From assembly GCF_037645805.1 (NCBI RefSeq), contig NZ_JBBEXE010000009.1, positions 62,001-126,000 on the forward strand: DNA of 64,000 nucleotides, read 5' to 3'. Both the position numbers and the translations under genes were made by a program. A model generated the notes under the pieces. That model did no database searches and had not been told where the DNA came from. It saw only the letters and a list, made by a program, of their open reading frames with translations. Shown here in pieces: positions 54,725-62,260 of this stretch; positions within the stretch are counted from its first letter, which is position 1; the number at the start of each line of letters is the position of its first letter. Origin of the DNA: Leptobacterium_A meishanense. GTDB lineage: Bacteria > Bacteroidota > Bacteroidia > Flavobacteriales > Flavobacteriaceae.

Positions 54725-55470
54725 ATTAAAGTTGAAAAAACACGGGTAGTATTAGCTATTACAGGTTTTAAGTGTTCAAATGTTTTTGAAGAGACGGTCA
54801 GTTCAGCTAAACTATTTACATGTCCTATATGGTGCACATCAGTACCTACAAAATCTATCCATCCATTCTCTAAGAGATAATGCGCTGTTTTTTGTACGTT
54901 TTTCCCATAATGAGGACCAAACGATAACAAGTTTGCCTGGAAGAAGCACCCTAAGCGTTTCAAATAATCATAACTCATTTTTTTATCATGATAATACACA
55001 TACCTTTCCGGATGTGCTAAAACGGGCAAAAACCCTTTGTCTTGTATCTTTTTTAATGTTGCTTCTAAATTTATAGGGGGTTGTAAATAAGACATTTCTA
55101 CCAAAACATACGTGCCTTTTAGCGGGAGAATATTTTTTGTGTCTAAAAGTTCTTCAAAATGCATATCGATCATGTATTCAGCTGCAGCACTAACAGTAAT
55201 TTGTGAAAGATTGGTTTTCACGAGTGCATCCTGTAATTTTTCATAAGCTTCCGCAATGGTATAAGCTGTATTAGGATAATAATCGAACATCACATGTGGT
55301 GTAGCTATGTAGTGGACAATTCCCAGCTTCTTAAGCTTTCTAATTAAGGTAATGGAGACTTTTGAGTTACTGGCACCATCGTCAATGCCCGGTAAAATAT
55401 GGCAGTGGATATCCACAAAATTTTCGAGAAGATCAGCGATAAAAGATTTTTTTGAAAACAGGCTAGCCAT
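54721..55470 (-). CDS. Tyrosine-protein phosphatase, PHP family (CpsB/YwqE-like)
   Basis: This 249-residue phosphatase of the PHP fold dephosphorylates the tyrosine-rich tail of the Wzc-type kinase. Metal-binding motifs are DIHCHILPGIDDGA at residues 18-31 (two His and an Asp), ATPHVMFDYYP near 58, PVLAHPERYVYY near 142 and FVGTDVHHIGH near 210. These His/Asp/Glu residues bind three manganese ions in characterised members. It faces the kinase gene across a 4-bp overlap. A transcript from the right would run through this gene against the capsule operon. Confidence 0.94.
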   Translation of the reverse strand: MASLFSKKSFIADLLENFVDIHCHILPGIDDGASNSKVSITLIRKLKKLGIVHYIATPHVMFDYYPNTAYTIAEAYEKLQDALVKTNLSQITVSAAAEYMIDMHFEELLDTKNILPLKGTYVLVEMSYLQPPINLEATLKKIQDKGFLPVLAHPERYVYYHDKKMSYDYLKRLGCFFQANLLSFGPHYGKNVQKTAHYLLENGWIDFVGTDVHHIGHVNSLAELTVSSKTFEHLKPVIANTTRVFSTLI

Positions 55471-55646
55471 AGTTCAAAAATAAGGTTATAATTGTAAAAA
55501 ACAGCAGATTTACTTCCCGATACAAAATGTAATGTGATACTGATTATCAATTAATTAGCCATCAATAGATACAAATAAGCAACAAAAAGTGTTGAATTAT
55601 AGCTAATTAAGGACTAAAGATAGGAAAATCGAGAGGTGTAAAGATA

Positions 55647-55677
55647 AAAAAACCGCCCCTAAAAAAGGACGGTTTTC
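55647..55677 (-). terminator. Terminator for the DUF6266 gene
   Basis: Reading on the minus strand, AAAACCGTCCT, a run of T, AGGGGCGG and a T-run form a stem with one mismatched pair, 20 bp after the DUF6266 stop codon. Plus-strand arms lie at 55648-55660 and 55666-55676. Confidence 0.75.
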
Positions 55678-55697
55678 CAAGAAAACGTCAATCGCTA

Positions 55698-56339
55698 TTA
55701 AGCAACTGTTACAGAACCTAAATAAGAGCTATTCGCTACTTTAGAGCCATCTTCTGAGATAAACCCTAAGAATACCTCAACATCTTCACCAGAGTATTCA
55801 GAAGGTACTGAAATACTTTCTGTTCCTGCTGACCTTGCTGGTCCAGCTGTAGTAAATACACTTTCTCCTCTTGTAGCATTGTAAAGCAAAATCATTGCTT
55901 TGTCAGTAGCTAAGGCACTACCACTTCCTGAATTATCTGTCCAGTTTACATCTACTGTTGCCGCACTTGGAGAAGTAGCTGCTCCACCAACTGCACCTGT
56001 TAGATTACCACGAGTAACCAATGAATTGGGATAATCAATGGCAAAACTCGGATAAGCTCCTGTAATTGCATTGTTCAAGTTGTAAGACATTGCAGCGTTG
56101 AACTGAGTCATCTTGTTTGCATACAATTTGAAACCAACACGTAAGAAGTCCGTCATTGGTTGCAGAAAGCTAAGCACGGTTGAAAACTTAGAACGTTGGT
56201 CAACTTGCGCTTCGGTTCTTGGGTTGGCTACACTGGAAGGTTTAATTCTTAGGTAATCAATGCCCTTCCAAGTTCCACCGATTACATTCCCAACTTGTCC
56301 TGAGACACCACCGAGAATACCTTGATTAATTTTTCCCAT
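55698..56339 (-). CDS. DUF6266 family protein
   Basis: This 213-residue protein matches the DUF6266 pattern of small Bacteroidota proteins: the start MGKINQGILGGVSGQVGNVIGGTWKGIDYLRIKPS, then NPRTEAQVDQRSKFSTVLSFLQPM and KLYANKMTQFNAAMSYNLNNAITG, and a beta-rich C-terminal half that could be an Ig-like domain. I chose the ATG at 56339 because the conserved sequence starts there. The 15 residues above it are not conserved. The function of this family is not known to me. It has a promoter and terminator of its own and stands between the capsule locus and the accessory region. Confidence 0.8.
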   Translation of the reverse strand: MGKINQGILGGVSGQVGNVIGGTWKGIDYLRIKPSSVANPRTEAQVDQRSKFSTVLSFLQPMTDFLRVGFKLYANKMTQFNAAMSYNLNNAITGAYPSFAIDYPNSLVTRGNLTGAVGGAATSPSAATVDVNWTDNSGSGSALATDKAMILLYNATRGESVFTTAGPARSAGTESISVPSEYSGEDVEVFLGFISEDGSKVANSSYLGSVTVA

Positions 56340-56516
56340 CTTTTCTATTTTTTTTGGGGTTAAACAAATGTTCGGACTTGGCACGGACTTGACTCGGCTT
56401 TGTCCTTTAATATCTAAGATACTTCAATAAGTATGCAGTAGTTCAGTCAGGGTTTCTGTTGCTTTTCTTTGCTCTTTTTTGCTTATAAGAAATTGATTTT
56501 ATGACAGATGCAGTGT

Positions 56517-56951
56517 TTAAAATGCACCTGTTTTATTCATCAACTTATAGAAGATTGCCCTTTTGGCGTTATCTATCATTTTTAATGAAAGTTTGAGTTT
56601 TTCCTCATTTACTTCCAACAATTTCAAGTGGTGAATTGACTGGTGAAATAACTGAGGATTTTTCCTTGCAATACATTCATTATCCTGAAGGTGCTTTTTA
56701 ATATCTCCAATCGTGATGAATGGAATTACAGAGCCTTTTAGGTAGTAATGGAATGATTTAGATTTCCATAATCCGAAGCAAAACCAATACATAAAATCCT
56801 TATCGGTTTCATTGGTTGTAATGCAGACAAAGCAATTCGGACAAGGTTCATTAAGCGGTTTTCCGCTATTCAATCCTTTATTCAGTATAAAGAAATGAGG
56901 TTCAGAATAATTCTGGTTTAATCGGTGGGTTTTGATGCGAAACGTTTTCAT
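56517..56951 (-). CDS. Small CxxCxxC protein, possibly DUF6943-like
   Basis: This 144-residue protein starts at the ATG at 56951 (MKTFRIKTHRLNQN...). Upstream in-frame ATGs exist at 56963 and 56996, but the longer frame is low-complexity. It has a Cys trio EPCPNCFVC (Cys37, 40, 43) and a helical C-terminal half (GDIKKHLQDNE..., HHLKLLEVNEEKLKLSLKMI). The pattern resembles short Bacteroidota proteins found on conjugative elements (my best guess is DUF6943), but I cannot confirm this. It opens the accessory region and its upstream neighbour is the GC-rich non-coding segment. Confidence 0.45.
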   Translation of the reverse strand: MKTFRIKTHRLNQNYSEPHFFILNKGLNSGKPLNEPCPNCFVCITTNETDKDFMYWFCFGLWKSKSFHYYLKGSVIPFITIGDIKKHLQDNECIARKNPQLFHQSIHHLKLLEVNEEKLKLSLKMIDNAKRAIFYKLMNKTGAF

Positions 56952-57348
56952 ATAGTGAGCCATTAAATATTTGCTTGCTACGCTTCGCTCATTCATTTTT
57001 AAAAGAGAAAAGAAAAAAGGGAAAAAAAGAAAAGAGAAAGCTCTTGAAAAGGCGTGTTTGGCAGGGTTGTCAAGGTTTTTGTAAAAAATACTACCCAGAG
57101 GGTGGAGATTTTTTTCAAAACCCGTAGGGCTTGACCTTGATAATCCGTTTGTGCGGTGGGCTTGTGCGGACACGCCTATCTTTGCTATTCTCTTTTTTTT
57201 GAATGTTCTTCAATATTTAAGGGCTTATTAAATCATTTTTAAAACCTGTTTAATGAATCGGAATGTTGAATTGGAATGCGGAGTTTAATCGTGCGTAAAC
57301 GCAGGTAAAAACAGCCTTGAGCTAATCGGCTGGACGAAGGCTGCAAGT

Positions 57349-57998
57349 AGTGAGGTACGAACGGATTGCGGACTTTGGACAAGCAACGCGAGCCGCCTGC
57401 GAGTGGAGCAAGGGTGCTACCAACAGAAGCCCTGATAAGGGTGGTTTGTAGCTATGTGTGTAGTGGAACGCAGCCTTTTTGTAATTTTTATTTACACAAA
57501 AAGGCGGAGTGCAACGGAACTTACACAAGGCTTACCGCTTTAATAGCCAGAGCGATAGCGGAGGCAAATCAAACAGTATTAAGCCGCAGCCCGCAGCGAC
57601 CCGCAGGCGAGCAAAATTATGGGTAGTGGTTGGATTTTTTCCGACTGACTGGAGGTGCGGAAGGAAGTGGCAAAAAAGACAAGGGAACTACCGTGACAAC
57701 TGACAGAGGAACGCAATAAAAGTGACAAACTGCGTAGCTTTAGCGAAGCACCCGTAGGGCATTATAGCTCTTTTTTTGACCTTTAAAAATTGAAGTATTC
57801 CAAAAAATGTGCTGTAATGGTTTGGCGATTTTATTTGCTGACGACCGAAGGCGGAACACCGCTTTACCTGCGTTTGGATGTGCGTAGAGAAAAGCAAGTG
57901 CAGGACGGAATGGATTGTAGTGCAACGGAAAGGAATGAAGGGCTTCTCTTGCTGTGCGTTGCAGGAAGTGGGTGATTGTAGTAAGTGAGGTACGAGCG
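57349..57998. repeat. Dispersed short direct repeats in the GC-rich region
   Basis: AGTGAGGTACGAACG at 57349-57363 recurs as AGTGAGGTACGAGCG at 57984-57998 (14 of 15 bases equal). AGTGCAACGGAA recurs at 57508-57519 and 57919-57930. The order of the two motifs is mirrored about the centre of the region, both on the same strand. Confidence 0.6.
57474..57504. repeat. Inverted repeat (hairpin) in the GC-rich region
   Basis: The arms CCTTTTTGT (57474-57482) and ACAAAAAGG (57496-57504) are perfect complements around a 13-nt loop. This could be a transcription terminator or part of a mobilisation site. I see no adjacent gene to decide. Confidence 0.45.
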
Positions 57999-58045
57999 AA
58001 CGAAAAGAACCTACTGGAAGCAAATGGCTGTGCGGTGGGGAATGT

Positions 58046-60139
58046 TTAAACTACTTCTACTAAAGTTTTATTACAAATTTCCTGTATGGCTTTTTGAAAC
58101 ATAGAAGTATTAATAAGCTTATTTAATTCCTTGAATGAGATTTTAATTCTAATGTTTCCACTTTTATCTTTATAGTGTGCATATGTCTTTTGATTACGTG
58201 CATCATTGATTTTGTGAAAATAATTAGCTGTAATTGGATATGCAGTTTTAATCATATCTATACTACCTCCAAAATCAGCCTTTGGAGATAGTTCCAAGTC
58301 TTGAATTGAAGTTAGTTTTCCGAATATAATCTCATTAAAATTATTTAAAGACATCAATGAGATAGAAGGGTCTAACTCTAAATGATTGATAAATAGTAGA
58401 AAATTTAATTTTAGTTCTTGGAAAACGCTCTTATCCCAAGATGCTTCATCAAAAAAATCTTCTACGTTGGAAATGCCGTAATCGCTTTTTAGCTTATGAC
58501 AAATAAAATTGTCTTTTCGATTTGTGAGAATATTACCAATGTAAGGGTTTAAATCAGCTGTGTTATTTAGTTTGCCCAGGCTTAATGATGATGCGTGTAA
58601 GTAATTTGCTTGAAGAGCTAACATAGAGTTTTCAGACTTCATTCCCTTACGCAGAAGTCTTTTTCTTGCATCAGGAGAGGTTATAAATCCAGACTTATAA
58701 GCCAATATTTTTCGATTTATAAAATAATTATCAGTTTCTTCAAGAGAGTTTATAAGTTCCTGTTGTCCATTGCTTTTCAGCCAATCTAAAACGTAATACT
58801 TAATAAGCCAAAATTTATTATTGTTTTCATAGTGTTTTAGAAATAGTTCTTCTGAATAAGGTAGGTTAGGAAACTCTTTATATATCAATGCTATAATGTG
58901 CTGAAATAATAAATTATCACCATTAATCAATTCCAATAACTTAGATTGTATTTGACTATCCTGAGAGTAATGTTTTGAAAGGTAAAATAAAACACCCTGC
59001 ATAAACGGGTATAAATTGCCAATATTAGCAATAATAGCATCTTTAACTTCATCATCTTTATTTAGCTTAAAAAGAGAGAAACTAATAATCGTTTTATTTA
59101 AAAAATCATCATTAGATTTTTCACTGGTTGAATTGACAAAGCAATTTAAAAACTGACGTTTCTGCTTCTTATGGGTAGCTGGTTTTAATTTTTTACCATT
59201 ATCTGTAAATTCTTTTGCTATATCTGAAAACTTACTATGCTGAACCTTTAATTCCTTTTTAATATTAGAAATGTGTCTTGTAGAAATTTTAGTTGATTGG
59301 GGAATTAACCCGAAATCACGAGCAAGTAAATCCAAATAAGCTATTGCCTTTTTACCTTCAATCTCAGTTTTAGATAAAATCCTAATATCATCTACATATC
59401 TTTGATATCTGATATTTAAATTTTTATTGGAAGTTACCTTTTCATCTATGGGTAAAAGGTATATATCAGCCAAAAGTGCTGAACCTACAGGACCTTGTGG
59501 GAGACCTTGATTTAATACATAATTCTGGCGATTAATGGCAACAGACCATTTTGCTAAACAATTTTGAAGGAATTCAGCCAAGTTTGTCTCAACTCCTTTT
59601 TTAACAAGTATTTGAGTTAAAATATTATGGTTAATGGTGTCAAAAAAAGATGCAATATCAAAATCTGAAAAATATTCATAGCCTTCATTATAAATATCTT
59701 CGGTTACTTGATTATACTTTTTCCACTGTTTTTTCCATTTTTCAAATAAGAAAATCTTTGATTCAGAAGTTGTTTTATTGTAAATGTTACCGAAAATAAT
59801 ATCATTCTGAAGAGTTGAAATTTCATCATATAAAACATCTCCGACAATATTTATTATGGCCTGATATACTAATAAGTCTTCAAATTGTAATAAGGTTAGT
59901 GGGCGAACTAAATTGTTTTTTTTAGGAACATAAATCTTGAAACTACTTTGAGGTGTGTAAATACCCTCCTGAATTTTATGTATCAAAAAATTAATATTAT
60001 CCTCCATATATAAACCAAAATAATTGAGGTCTGGACGATAAAGGCTTTTGTAAAAAGCATAACCATCAACGGTTTGAAGCCGCTTAAAGGCTAAATAAAA
60101 ATTTTCTTCTGATATAAAGTTTTCAAATTGATTATCCAT
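58046..60139 (-). CDS. Reverse transcriptase with helical C-terminal region and HEPN-like Rx6H motif (AbiA-like)
   Basis: This 697-residue protein has an RNA-directed DNA polymerase domain in its first half (about 30-330): motif A FSDFDIASFFDTIN (catalytic Asp161), motif B QGLPQGPVGS (211-220) and motif C YVDDI (Asp250-Asp251). All three catalytic Asp are present. Residues 340-610 are mostly alpha-helical, like the alphaRep regions of abortive-infection RTs. The last 90 residues contain an Asn-Asp-Ala-Arg-Asn element with Arg648 and His655 (Rx6H), the signature of HEPN RNases. AbiA has the same order: RT, helical repeats, C-terminal HEPN. No maturase domain and no HNH are visible. The start is 6 bp after the Argonaute stop, so it is the last gene of the operon. 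Confidence 0.8.
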   Translation of the reverse strand: MDNQFENFISEENFYLAFKRLQTVDGYAFYKSLYRPDLNYFGLYMEDNINFLIHKIQEGIYTPQSSFKIYVPKKNNLVRPLTLLQFEDLLVYQAIINIVGDVLYDEISTLQNDIIFGNIYNKTTSESKIFLFEKWKKQWKKYNQVTEDIYNEGYEYFSDFDIASFFDTINHNILTQILVKKGVETNLAEFLQNCLAKWSVAINRQNYVLNQGLPQGPVGSALLADIYLLPIDEKVTSNKNLNIRYQRYVDDIRILSKTEIEGKKAIAYLDLLARDFGLIPQSTKISTRHISNIKKELKVQHSKFSDIAKEFTDNGKKLKPATHKKQKRQFLNCFVNSTSEKSNDDFLNKTIISFSLFKLNKDDEVKDAIIANIGNLYPFMQGVLFYLSKHYSQDSQIQSKLLELINGDNLLFQHIIALIYKEFPNLPYSEELFLKHYENNNKFWLIKYYVLDWLKSNGQQELINSLEETDNYFINRKILAYKSGFITSPDARKRLLRKGMKSENSMLALQANYLHASSLSLGKLNNTADLNPYIGNILTNRKDNFICHKLKSDYGISNVEDFFDEASWDKSVFQELKLNFLLFINHLELDPSISLMSLNNFNEIIFGKLTSIQDLELSPKADFGGSIDMIKTAYPITANYFHKINDARNQKTYAHYKDKSGNIRIKISFKELNKLINTSMFQKAIQEICNKTLVEVV

Positions 60140-60145
60140 ATATAC

Positions 60146-62245
60146 TTACAAAAACCAAAGGTTATCTTTACCAAATTCGGGTATTTCGTTACCGTCAAAG
60201 TGTGGAAGCATTTCTGCAACCATTTCAGGGTATTTTATGGTAACGGGTAAATTCTGTTGGCGTACCGATTTCCAATACATTCTACTGAATTGATATACTT
60301 GGTCTATGAGTTCTCTTACTGTTTTGAAGTCATCAACCAATTCTTTTTGAGTACAGTAGATTTTTAGTTTTATCGGGAATGGGTAGCCATCGTGAAAATT
60401 GAAACCGTTATTACTGTACCTTGTATTGTTGAACAATAGGAACTTGTTGTAGCCAATATTGATGTATGTACCGCTTAATGGCATTAAATCCTTCCAACCT
60501 AAATCAAATGCTACAATATCTGATGATTCTGTTTTATTGATAGATACAATGAATACTGGAATACCCAACCCTAAACGTTTTAAACCATTTTCAATTGGCT
60601 GTAATTCGTCTTGGCTCATTGTCTTGTAGAAATGAATTACCAAGCGTTTTATATCAGGATTAAGAGCTGCATAATCTTTTACCGATTTTATGATAGAACC
60701 CGCCAATTCTCTTGTCTGGTCTTGTTGGAAACATTCAAAACGGTTAAATCTTCCGTTATTAGAAAAACTGAATGCACTTCCTATGTATTTTATATCGAAA
60801 TCAGGGTTCTTAAACGCTCCTACACCTATAACCAATTCTTTCTTTATGGGGTTGTCTAAACGCCAAGGAATACCGTTTAATTTGGCTAATATGGCTATGG
60901 CAATGTTGGGTAAGCTAAAGTAATATTTATCGTTGGTCATTACTTTTTCAGCATCTATTACCTGAGAGGAAATTCCTTTTTTAAGTAGCAACTCTTTCAG
61001 TCTGTAATAAATCTTTCTCCTGGACTTATCAGGTGAGTTTTTAGAAAACGGACTGATGTAAATTGCTATGTATTGAATATCGGGTTCAAAATGCTTTTCT
61101 GTTACTTTATGGTAGATTTCAGACCAAGGATTTTCTTTATCCTCAAACATTATACTAAACCCCTTTTCGGTATGATAAGGCGTATGAATGAATTTTGATA
61201 AGCCACCAAATCCTCTTTCTTGACCTCTAAAGAACCTATCCATTTTTTTTGCAACCTCTACATCATCTCTATGGTAAATGAAAAAGAAATGAATATTGGA
61301 AGTATCACTAAAATCAAAAGGACCGTGATTTTTCATACCGTTCATTGGAACAATGTCGGTATTGTTATCTCCAAACAGTAACTGGTTGCTATTGCTTTTT
61401 ACTCTTCCTGTTTTGATTTCCTCTACGGGAATAAAACCATTGGAATTGATAAGGATAAGGTTCTTAAATTCATCAGTATTTAAATACGTCTCATAAAAGA
61501 AGTCGATAGCAGTCTTGAACTTTTTGTATTTGTTGGATTTATCAGGTGCTTCTGTTGCTTCCCCTAAAGCATCACGAGTATTGAAATTCCATACAGGAAA
61601 CACCTGGTCGTAGGCTCTTCTGGCCTTATTTGACAATTCATCAAACTTATAAAGACCATTATCAAAAATTACCCAATTAAACGCTGTTGGTGAAACTGAC
61701 TCTTGTAATACTTCTACGGATTGTTTATAGACTTTGGAAATGCCTTCGAAAGTTACCAATAGTTCCAGTTGTTTGGTAACGGTTTTGAACTGTACTTTTA
61801 GCGAATAGCGGTCGAATAAATTAAACTGTGCTGTTTTATCATATTTCTTACTTGGTAGCCATACTTCTGTATCACTCACAAAATTTGGTTTTACTAAAAA
61901 CCCTTTCCCCTTAAAGTATTGGTGTATAAGTGCGTTGTAATACCGCTTTAAAATTGAAACCGATAAAGCCGAATTGTGAACTCTAATTGAACGTTCTTCA
62001 CCATTATCATCTTCCTTTAAAACATAACTTGGATTAACTGCTTTGGTGACTGGATAAAAGCCTTCTACTTCTTTTGTGAATGATGTATAATAATGCTCCT
62101 GTTCCCCAAATTCCTCAATAACCTCATCAGGAACCAACTTGTGAAATATCCTTGTTAGGTTTTCGTTTTCTACATTAGTAAAGTAGAGTGTTAGTTCTTC
62201 CTTTGGATGGTTAAAAGTCAGTATGTTGAAACAGTGTTTTTGCAT
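60146..62245 (-). CDS. Long prokaryotic Argonaute, catalytically inactive PIWI domain
   Basis: This 699-residue protein looks like a long pAgo. The MID domain (about 385-465) has YYRLKELLLKKGISSQVI with the 5'-end binding residues Tyr413/414, Lys417 and Gln428, plus Lys455 in AKLNG. The PIWI domain (about 466-699) begins with ELVIGVGAF where active enzymes have an Asp: the residue is Gly476. The usual Arg-Asp-Gly site is replaced by HFYKTMSQDE (538-547), and no final Asp/His is apparent. The protein should bind guide and target but not cut. The N-terminal 380 residues probably hold N and PAZ-like parts, which I cannot place exactly. It lies 15 bp after HsdR and 6 bp before the RT gene. Confidence 0.82.
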   Translation of the reverse strand: MQKHCFNILTFNHPKEELTLYFTNVENENLTRIFHKLVPDEVIEEFGEQEHYYTSFTKEVEGFYPVTKAVNPSYVLKEDDNGEERSIRVHNSALSVSILKRYYNALIHQYFKGKGFLVKPNFVSDTEVWLPSKKYDKTAQFNLFDRYSLKVQFKTVTKQLELLVTFEGISKVYKQSVEVLQESVSPTAFNWVIFDNGLYKFDELSNKARRAYDQVFPVWNFNTRDALGEATEAPDKSNKYKKFKTAIDFFYETYLNTDEFKNLILINSNGFIPVEEIKTGRVKSNSNQLLFGDNNTDIVPMNGMKNHGPFDFSDTSNIHFFFIYHRDDVEVAKKMDRFFRGQERGFGGLSKFIHTPYHTEKGFSIMFEDKENPWSEIYHKVTEKHFEPDIQYIAIYISPFSKNSPDKSRRKIYYRLKELLLKKGISSQVIDAEKVMTNDKYYFSLPNIAIAILAKLNGIPWRLDNPIKKELVIGVGAFKNPDFDIKYIGSAFSFSNNGRFNRFECFQQDQTRELAGSIIKSVKDYAALNPDIKRLVIHFYKTMSQDELQPIENGLKRLGLGIPVFIVSINKTESSDIVAFDLGWKDLMPLSGTYINIGYNKFLLFNNTRYSNNGFNFHDGYPFPIKLKIYCTQKELVDDFKTVRELIDQVYQFSRMYWKSVRQQNLPVTIKYPEMVAEMLPHFDGNEIPEFGKDNLWFL

Positions 62246-62260
62246 AATGGCATAAGGCTT

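Larger units (their letters stand above)
56952..58045. other. GC-richer, repeat-bearing non-coding region of mobile-element type
   Basis: About 1.1 kb without a credible gene, visibly richer in G+C than the rest of the window from about 57250. Several short elements recur: AGTGAGGTACGA at 57349-57360 and again at 57984-57995, AGTGCAACGGAA at 57508-57519 and again at 57919-57930, and a hairpin with arms at 57474-57482 and 57496-57504. The open frames in it look like composition artefacts. This kind of sequence is common beside conjugation and mobilisation genes of Bacteroidota elements, so it may mark a mobile-element segment. Confidence 0.55.

Noticed and set aside
57366..57975. Several open frames on both strands in the GC-rich region
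   Set aside because: They are Cys/Arg/Ser-rich, overlap each other, have no recognisable family, signal or ribosome site, and look like composition artefacts of a stop-poor GC-rich region.
58046..60139. Reading the RT as a group II intron or retron protein
   Set aside because: There is no maturase (domain X) or HNH, no intron RNA fold around it and no visible msr/msd repeat pair. The long helical tail and the Rx6H motif point to abortive-infection RTs.
58046..62245. CRISPR or diversity-generating retroelement association
   Set aside because: No array of equal-sized direct repeats and no template/variable repeat pair was seen in the window.
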